This document shows, in pieces, positions 59,201 through 64,000 of a DNA stretch of 64,000 nucleotides; positions within the stretch are counted from its first letter, which is position 1; every line of letters starts with the position of its first letter. This stretch comes from Epiperipatus broadwayi (taxonomy: Eukaryota > Onychophora > Udeonychophora > Euonychophora > Peripatidae). The notes under the pieces are model-generated. The model saw only the letters and a program-made list of their open reading frames with translations, searched no databases and was not told the origin of the DNA. The translations under genes and the position numbers were made by a program. Location: assembly GCA_028023455.1 (NCBI GenBank), contig JAQFVV010013305.1, positions 98,951-162,950 on the forward strand. Reading direction: 5' to 3'.

Positions 59201-61265
59201 GGTAATAGTAAACTTTGGATTCAGTTACTGCAGACAAATGTTTTTATCTCAGCATCTAAGAATAGCCCACTATCCCTTTTCCAATATAATTGGATGACTA
59301 ATTAAGTTAGCTATGAAATAGCTACGTAGAAAAAAATATATGGGCTTCCTTAAAAATCTACAACTATGCATAAGATTTTCCATATTCTACCTGAATACAA
59401 TCCAGGTCCTAGCCAATGCCAAATGATTGTGCTAATCACTATGGTACAGGTCCAAACAAATATATGACCAGATGATACATGTGACAAAAGCATTTTGGCA
59501 TATAAATTAACACAACTATGTAATAAGAAAGTTCAATATTTATATATATATTTGATATTAACAATAAAAATTAAGAGATTATATTCTTGTAAACAAAGGT
59601 AAAAAGTTATCTCTTTATATGAATATAATCTTATCTTTCTGAGTGAAATAAGAACTAGGAATGTGCTTAATATAAACTTATTTGATTATATCATATTGCT
59701 GTTTCTAAGAATATTGGATGAATTCTCTATGTAAATTATATCATTGTTTATCTTAGTAGCATTTACTTTATTCTATTTGCTTTATTCCAAAGCTATCTAT
59801 TATTGAATAATCAATGGATACTAGATGGTAATACCAAATTCATTTTCCTAAATTAATATTTAGCTATTGATTTTCATCAATTAAAACCTTTTGAATTTGT
59901 ATCTACACATATAGCAGGCACTTTTATTTTTTTTTATACTATCCAAAATAATAATCTAAAGGTTTTGAATTCAAGATAATTCACATGAATACTATCTTAA
60001 CAAAAAAATTTTTACATATACATAATATGAAATAATGTTTATGCAAGATGTTTAGCTGTTTCAATGCAACTTAGGCATTTTGTTTCATTGATTGTAATAA
60101 TTATATATGTTTTCAAATAGTATTATTAGAAATTATCTAATTAAGAGTTTACTATTCTTTTTTATAAACTAGCATGCCTGTTTTTAATAAAATCTCATAT
60201 CAAAGGTCTAATATTTGAATAGTGATGTAATGTATATTGCAGAATAGAAGAGCTAAAGATTTTTTAATCAAGTCTCAGCTGACCTAAACTAAAAAAAAAA
60301 TCTTAGTTTAGTAAGTGGAATGAATTTGTTCTTGACCTACCACATGAATGTTTGATGTCATATGATTACTGTTAACAGTGACAGTAGAGAGGGCATTTCT
60401 TTGCAGTAGATTATTTTAAATGCTTTTATCTTTTGCTCTACCTATTTATAAAAGGCTTTACATTTCTGAAGATAATTTTTTAATTAAGTATATAGAAAGT
60501 TATGAGTCAAATCTATTTTTCTTAATTTGTATAAATGTAGCTGTAGGGTTTTTGAGAGAGTTTATGCTTGAATATGTATTGCATATATGTATGTATCTGA
60601 AATAAAATAATTTTGGTGAGCACCGAGCATTGTTCATTCATGGCACTGTGAAATTCCTATGAAAGGTATAAAAGAATTTTTTTTTTTCAATTTATCATTT
60701 AAACTCTATAAAAAAGATTCTGATGCACCGATATTTCTGCAAAAGTAGGCAGCCAATGTCATGGATGAACTCTCATCCATCTATTTTAAGATTCAATTGT
60801 CCTGAATTACTGTTATGATTTTTTAAAATAATAACAAGCGTGTATGAACTAGAGTTCTTATGTGAATTGTTTTTTCATCAGAGAATTAATTAATCATTGT
60901 TGGTGAAACTCTAAACAAGTTTATGTCTTATTTCATTTTGTTTCTTAGTTAATAATAAAACTATTGCTAATAAATGAGAAAGGAATAACAGAATAATAGA
61001 TCTCTGAAAGATTGGAAGTGTTGATTTTTTTCATTTCTTTATATTACTAAGGAATGACACATGGTATTCCCCAAAATCTTTTATTTTTTAACCATGAAAA
61101 TATCTGTCGCACACATATATATAGTAAACATATATATATACCAATAACTTTTTTTTTTTTTTTTTCAGAATCTAATAGATGATAAGTTAATACCTCTTAT
61201 TGCTACTTATTGTGCCACTCTTCCACAAGATTTGCAAGTTATTTGTTATGCTAAATTTCTAGAAG
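29204..61265 (+). CDS. Nup107: Nup107, nuclear pore Y-complex subunit (partial, eight internal exons)
   Basis: Join of 29204-29254, 31798-31860, 40756-40932, 44257-44462, 48974-49022, 55754-55823, 58377-58531 and 61169-61265: 868 bases, 289 codons plus one base, with no stop. The product is a scaffold nucleoporin of the Nup107-Nup160 (Y) complex of the nuclear envelope, which is needed for pore assembly and mRNA export. It is recognised from [45 protein letters not shown]-like [11 protein letters not shown], and LPQDL. These are alpha-solenoid segments in the middle of the family's roughly 900-residue length. All junctions are GT-AG and preserve frame. The N-terminal exons and the C-terminal Nup133-binding part lie outside the window or were not found. 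Symbol assignment is by family recognition. Confidence 0.93.
29255..31797 (+). other. Nup107: Nup107 intron (2.5 kb)
   Basis: Holds the foldback at 30945-31180. Otherwise AT-rich with no recognised element. Confidence 0.85.
30945..31180. repeat. Intronic foldback, arms about 100 bp
   Basis: 30945-31047 pairs with 31078-31180 with a few mismatches and indels, loop 30 bases. The + strand open stretch 31008-31196 is only this repeat. Confidence 0.85.
31798..31860 (+). CDS. Nup107: Nup107 exon 2 of window
   Basis: 21 codons, phase 0 to 0: [19 protein letters not shown] then DA. It continues the alpha-solenoid. Human Nup107 has EDE..LLKYLF..IRAG at this point. Acceptor TTCTTGCAG, donor GTATTT. 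Confidence 0.92.
34012..34097. mobile_element. SINE-like insert with 13-bp target duplication
   Basis: TAATCCTCTACTT flanks both sides (33999-34011 and 34098-34110). The insert (ACTCTCCATACAGTATTGCC..GATCATGTGATG) matches parts of 27681-27825 and, on the minus strand, 50510-50640. No pol III boxes were identified. Confidence 0.75.
35503..35576 (+). repeat. 37-bp perfect tandem duplication
   Basis: 35503-35539 and 35540-35576 are identical units beginning GGTAACTATATAACAAAAAC. Identity implies a recent duplication. Confidence 0.95.
35975..36222 (-). mobile_element. Penelope-type terminal relic with mutated hammerhead-like motif
   Basis: 35990-36120 matches 15002-15143 and 36121-36222 matches 15200-15300 inverted, so the foldback arms are retained without an ORF. 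On the minus strand the motif reads CCGAAGA (T to C in the core) with stem II GAGGGG/CCTCTT and then GAAAC. It is predicted inactive. Confidence 0.65.
37421..37453 (-). ncRNA. Hammerhead-like motif, left arm
   Basis: Minus-strand CTGAAGA (37453-37447), a one-base insert, stem II GACTG with CAGTT (partly mispaired), then GAAAT. Stem III is not convincing. Probably inactive. Confidence 0.4.
37943..37985 (+). ncRNA. Hammerhead-like motif, right arm
   Basis: CTGAAGA (37943-37949), one inserted A, stem II GACTG/CGGTC (37951-37955 with 37961-37965), loop CAGGA, then GAAAC. ACATA/TATGT could form stem III, but the following base is G, which hammerheads do not cleave. Confidence 0.45.
39295..39503. 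mobile_element. Hairpin MITE, 103-bp arms, 5-base loop, TA flanks
   Basis: Arms 39294-39396 and 39402-39504 are complementary with about five mismatches around the loop TTACT. Ends AGTAAT and ATTACT are bounded by TA on both sides, consistent with a Tc1/mariner-type target. It lies in an intron on the transcribed strand, so the pre-mRNA would form a near-continuous duplex here. Confidence 0.85.
40130..40640 (+). repeat. Diverged tandem repeat, about 295-bp period
   Basis: 40130-40330 and 40430-40625 share ACTACCTGTGAAACAAACAC-type sequence, then CAAAGTCTGA and TATGTTGAAATTC. The copies are clearly diverged. No ribozyme core could be completed although GAAAC followed by GTC occurs in both. 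Confidence 0.7.
40665..40712 (+). mobile_element. 3' tail of the RTE-like LINE
   Basis: TTCATCCCGCAGTGGGTTGA, then TGATGATGATAT, matches the LINE 3' end at 14280-14325. No LINE body precedes it. It ends 43 bases before an exon, so the insertion sits next to the branch-point region. Confidence 0.65.
40756..40932 (+). CDS. Nup107: Nup107 exon 3 of window
   Basis: 59 codons, phase 0 to 0. It includes [20 protein letters not shown], then KLHHDPNYE and [11 protein letters not shown]. This is the most conserved block of the family (human: [15 protein letters not shown] and VEGNPYRRIWK). Acceptor TTTATTTCTAG, donor GTAAGA. The minus-strand open stretch over this exon is a shadow. Confidence 0.96.
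40933..44256 (+). other. Nup107: Nup107 intron (3.3 kb)
   Basis: Contains the Tigger-like element 42532-43475. Nothing else recognised. Confidence 0.85.
42532..43475 (+). mobile_element. Tigger-like non-autonomous DNA element, 944 bp
   Basis: Starts CACCTGGGTCTCGTTTTATG and ends AAAACAAGACCCAGGTG, flanked by TA (42530-42531, 43476-43477). The subterminal region AGATAGGTTCC and CGCATAAAAGC resembles pogo/Tigger ends. A 74-codon open stretch at 43009-43233 shows no transposase or CENP-B-like motif. The same family as 5157-6026 (inverse orientation) and as the fragment at the window end. Confidence 0.88.
44257..44462 (+). CDS. Nup107: Nup107 exon 4 of window
   Basis: 68 codons plus two bases. 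[18 protein letters not shown], then [18 protein letters not shown], then [20 protein letters not shown] and WED..WAYF are family hallmarks. Acceptor TTATTTTTTAG, donor GTAAAA. The split codon AC/A is completed by the next exon. Confidence 0.96.
46965..48480 (-). pseudogene. RTE-like LINE relic, long but heavily decayed
   Basis: From the high end downward on the minus strand: a [14 protein letters not shown]-like pre-RT region (about 48440-48360), [15 protein letters not shown] (about 47935-47890), then [16 protein letters not shown] and AKHIAKR (about 47225-47100). The order and motifs match 13080-14310, but stops and indels are frequent. It is in antisense orientation to Nup107. Confidence 0.7.
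48515..48805. mobile_element. Foldback MITE, arms about 80 bp
   Basis: 48515-48595 (TTGAAATTAAATTGAAAGAC...ATGATGGCTG) pairs with 48725-48805 with few mismatches. The 129-base middle is unique. It lies 169 bases before a 49-base exon. No clear target duplication. Confidence 0.8.
48974..49022 (+). CDS. Nup107: Nup107 exon 5 of window (49-base exon)
   Basis: One base completing the split threonine codon, then 16 codons [16 protein letters not shown] (human: LEKVFEELQA). The acceptor TCTATTTATAG has only a weak pyrimidine tract; the donor GTAAGT is ideal. Ends at phase 0. The surrounding 71-codon open stretch reads through both splice sites and is not the real product. Confidence 0.88.
50023..50108. 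repeat. Short hairpin
   Basis: TATAAATGATATATTTTGCA near 50023-50042 and its complement near 50089-50108. Confidence 0.75.
50510..50640 (-). mobile_element. Relic of the CATGTGATG insert family
   Basis: On the minus strand, GTATTGCCACACAC, then TAATCAATG and GTCATGTGATGTTTATTGG, resemble 34012-34097. More diverged; no target duplication seen. Confidence 0.45.
53014..53159. repeat. Direct repeats plus inverted segment
   Basis: 53014-53076 and 53077-53132 are direct copies (ATATTTAAAATCT..TATCTAGAACAT..CAGACCAATTG). GCCAAAAGCTCGAAAT at 53140-53155 is the complement of their ends, giving a short hairpin around GAGCTGA. Confidence 0.8.
53240..53330 (+). repeat. Possible tRNA-derived SINE relic
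   Basis: TAGCATAGTGATAGGC resembles an A-box region and GGATCGAAGCTC a weak B box about 40 bases on. No target duplication was identified. Confidence 0.35.
53651..54545. mobile_element. Tigger/pogo-like MITE, 895 bp
   Basis: The left end CAGGTGGTCCTCTACTTTCA and the complement of the right end (AGGCAGTTCTCTAATTTCAT) are matching terminal repeats. TA flanks both sides (53649-53650, 54546-54547). CAGGCAGTCCTC-type ends are characteristic of Tigger elements. No transposase is seen, and the 73-codon open stretch at 53719-53940 has no motif. A second, internal TIR-like hairpin lies at the left end. Confidence 0.85.
55754..55823 (+). CDS. Nup107: Nup107 exon 6 of window
   Basis: 23 codons plus one base: [20 protein letters not shown] then DVD and the first base of a glycine. 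Human has HYHIVQKFLILGDIDG. Acceptor TTTTTTAG, donor GTAAGT; ends at phase 1. Confidence 0.93.
57150..57205 (+). ncRNA. Decayed hammerhead-like motif
   Basis: CTGATGA intact at 57161-57167 and GAA at 57183-57185, but stem II no longer pairs properly. Probably inactive. Confidence 0.4.
57560..57612 (+). ncRNA. Decayed hammerhead-like motif
   Basis: The core has become GTGATAA. GAAATGCC..TTGGG persists. Called only by alignment to the intact family. Confidence 0.35.
58377..58531 (+). CDS. Nup107: Nup107 exon 7 of window
   Basis: Two bases completing the glycine, then 51 codons: [34 protein letters not shown], then [15 protein letters not shown]. Human has LMDEFSKW, HLLRFMTHLILFFRTLG and TKEEVSIEVLKTYI. 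Acceptor is a long T run ending ATAG, donor GTTAGA (weaker). Ends at phase 0. The longer open stretch past 58531 is intron read-through. Confidence 0.95.
58532..61168 (+). other. Nup107: Nup107 intron (2.6 kb)
   Basis: AT-rich. A possible eroded antisense tRNA-like piece near 59395-59450. Nothing else recognised. Confidence 0.8.
61169..61265 (+). CDS. Nup107: Nup107 exon 8 of window
   Basis: 32 codons plus one base: [20 protein letters not shown] then [12 protein letters not shown]. Human has [24 protein letters not shown]. Acceptor is a long T tract ending TTTTCAG; donor GTATTA. Ends at phase 1, so the next exon must begin with two bases of a codon. It was not found before 64000. Confidence 0.94.
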
Positions 61266-64000
61266 GTATTATATAAATGTGTTGTATAAAAAAGATTAAT
61301 TTTTTATGTAAAATAAATTTAAATTTTCATGATTATATGTATATATTTTTTTAATTCTATACGTTGAGCCTTTTAAGCAGAATGATAAAACCTTCCAATT
61401 ATATTAATTTACATAGATCAGATATGAAAAAAATTAGTATATGTACGTTTAACCTCTTAAATTTTATCTAATTTGTTTTCTCAGTATTGCATTATAATAA
61501 TGGTTCCAATATTTATGAACATTTGGTTTTTTTTATTGTTCTATATCTCTGTTTCATATAGATCTACTTTCCAAATCTACTGGATATGTTTTTGTGTGTA
61601 TTATTAAATATAAATTATAATTAATATTATACCATTTCTTTATTCACATATCTGAAGTGTAGTTGACTCTTTTCTTCCACCAATGCAACCAGTTTTGTGA
61701 TAAGACACAAGATCATTAACATAACCCAACTTTTACAGAAATATAATTCTCTGAACTAAGAGACATAATAGAAAGAGGATTTTTTTTTTTGGCACAATAT
61801 CTTTTTAAATCAAGTCACTTTCATCTGGAAGCTCTCCTCAAGAATGATGATGTTTCTCACAAAATGTTCTGATCTATTTAAATGCAATAGATATTGAAAG
61901 GCAGGTAAAACAGCGATTGTAAACATCCATTACATAGCCCATTGCAAGTTAAAGACTTCTCCAACAGCTTTCCCTCCCTCTCATAGAGCAACATTAAAAG
62001 AAAAATACTTGGTAGGATTGATAATAGCTAGATGGTGAGGGTTTTAATGATTTTTCACTCTTGTTTTATTTTCTAGATAAGAATGATTAGATACCCATTT
62101 ACTGACTAATATTGAATGGCTGACTTATTTGTTTGTGGAATAATTACCTGAAAGTAAAGTTATAATTCTGTTTGCAATCTGAAAAAATTGACAACTGATA
62201 TTCTAAAACAAGCTATTATCTATAACAGGGGTGCTAACTATTATGTCACAAGTCTCTTAAATATTTATCAAGACATTTGATATTTAAATGATTGTGTATA
62301 ATACATAAATATTTTTTCACAATCTGAGAAAATTTGTTCAGTTCAGTAAATAGCAGTATGAAATTTAATGAGGAAAAAACTCTATAATGATGTAATAACA
62401 GAAAAGCTGATGGATCTTCCATCAAATTGATTAAAATCAATCAAATATATAAGATAAAAATATTTATAGTAATAACTACAATATTTTGAAGATAGCTTTA
62501 GCCAACATGTGGAATCCATCATTATTATTTGGCCATAATAAATCAAAGAGTGAATGACATTTATTTATAAATAAATCAAAACAAAAATGACTTATACCAA
62601 CATAAAGTTTAAAAGATCAACCTTTGTATTGTTTGATCTAAGAGGGGAAAAAAGTCAAAATGTCTCCTGATTAAATATGGATAATAAATTCTATGTAATT
62701 ATTCTCATTGCAAAAAATAAATTTCATAAGGAAAATATGTTAAATAAAGTTTTTCAAATTTTTTAAAGAAATATTCAGATTTCTTATGTAAGAACTTTTA
62801 AGCATAAAAAGTAATAAAGAAGACAGTGTGATACAATTTTGTATTAAATACATTTCATGCTATAATAAGCACACTGTTCTTCTCTTATTTTTCTTTATTT
62901 TAAATTAATAATATCATCATATTACTTCCATCTTTTGGTAAAAAAAAAAAATTTAATTGTGAATTTAATTTAATTTTTGTAAATTTAGTTGCAATCAATC
63001 ATAATTTAAAATATTAATATTATCTCCTATTAGTAAAAAATTCAGTTTTTAGTAATATTTTTACCAAAGATGTATCTATAATTAATATATCATTTTCAGA
63101 TAGCATAACTTTTACTGTCTAGTTTTCACAGGTCATTATCATAAATTAACTGGCAGCTGAATTTTTGTATTAATTTTTAAAAGTATTTATTAACAAATAG
63201 TTTAGTCCATGATTTATGATAATACTTGAAAGAAGTAAATCTGGTTATTATAAACATTGATCATTATTTTAATTAAATGCCATGTTGTACTATTTATTTC
63301 AACAAATTTTATTATTATATTTATTTATCAATTTTACTTGTTTTGGATATATATATTTTATAATATTAAATACATAATATAAAAGTGATGCATCTACCTG
63401 CCATGCCTATAACCTGGAAAATCTGAGTGGAGTAAAATCAAGTTCTAATCGGGGGGGGGGGGGTAGATGAGTGTTTAACTTTTTTTTAAATAGAGAATAA
63501 AATATGGATAGAAGATTGTCAAACTGTTATTATCAAGTTATTGGCAAAACTAATGAATATTGTTTTATGAACCTATAAATATTTTTTAAGACTATTGCAA
63601 AATGCTATTGCAGATGTAATTTGAAATTCTTGATTAGCAAATAAAAAGTTTATTCATGAGATACCATCTATTTTTAATGAGATTATTATTAGATGTGATA
63701 TATATCTTAAAATTGGCATAATTATAGTGATATATTTAAATGTGTGGGGTTTTTTTTACTTTTGTTATATGTATATGTGAAGTAATAAGGGACCGTTTAT
63801 AGAGTGAAATATGAATTAATGTCATAATTTTCTTATTGTTGTAACTTGTAAAAACCAAGTAGATAAACCCAGTTTATTTAAGTTGGAGTTAGGATTCCAT
63901 TTTCATAATCATCCCAATAATTTAAGTACTATGTGGTGTGATGTGAGGTATTTTGGCTTCTCCTTAAACGGAGTCAAAAATATCTCAGCAATTATGCCTA
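61266..64000 (+). other. Nup107: Start of the next Nup107 intron
   Basis: No exon recognised. Includes a 13-base G run (63451-63463) and a Tigger-like fragment at the end. The minus-strand open stretch 62246-62440 has no recognisable domain. Confidence 0.7.
63930..64000 (+). mobile_element. Fragment of the Tigger-like element, continues beyond window
   Basis: GTGTGATGTGAGGTATTTTG, then GGCTTCTCCTTAAACGGAGT and CTCAGCAATTATGCC, match 42873-42940 inside the element at 42532. Homology starts internally with no terminal repeat to the left, so it is truncated or rearranged. Confidence 0.7.

Noticed and set aside
63451-63463. 13-base G run as a G-quadruplex
   Set aside because: A single run without spaced G blocks; more likely simple-sequence slippage.

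Overview
This is an AT-rich, CpG-poor animal genomic window carrying the middle of one gene, Nup107 (nuclear pore Y-complex scaffold), on the + strand. Eight small exons between 29204 and 61265 splice into a continuous 289-codon reading frame plus one base. The window has neither the 5' nor the 3' end of the gene, and everything between the exons is intron. Large introns, RTE-like LINEs, Penelope-like elements, tRNA-derived SINEs and Tigger-like DNA elements point to an invertebrate metazoan. A cephalopod-type mollusc is a reasonable guess, but the lineage is inferred and not shown.

Layout. 1-29203 has no recognisable host exon. It is probably a very long upstream Nup107 intron, or intergenic sequence plus intron, and it is packed with decayed mobile elements: LINE relics (1-300, 7240-7540, 9541-9640, 13080-14310, 25840-26410), SINEs with target-site duplications (1229-1324, 8424-8532), a Tigger-like element (5157-6026), two Penelope-like relics (15000-16060, 19570-20963) and several long hairpins. 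From 29204 on, the exons are separated by introns of about 2.5 to 9 kb. These hold foldbacks, two more Tigger-like elements (42532-43475, 53651-54545), a minus-strand LINE relic (46965-48480) and Penelope-type foldbacks.

The most notable content is a set of hammerhead-ribozyme-like sequences inside tandemly repeated, retrozyme-like units. Copies at 4971-5025, 6174-6228, 18539-18598 (-) and 19338-19397 show the conserved core CTGATGA and GAA, a palindromic stem III, a permissible cleavage base, and a stem I built of an inner and an outer helix. Paired base changes between copies preserve the outer stem I helix (6174 versus 12652 and 14331). Units recur with periods of about 331, 392-402, 437 and 466 bases, some of them inverted into large foldbacks. 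Decayed versions lie at 11667, 12131, 57150 and 57560. A second core type (CTGAAGA...GAAAC) lies at 15215, 36140, 37421 and 37943, in Penelope-like contexts.

Limits: everything was read by eye. Exon boundaries come from splice dinucleotides, frame continuity and recognition of the Nup107 family. Repeat borders are approximate unless a target duplication is stated.
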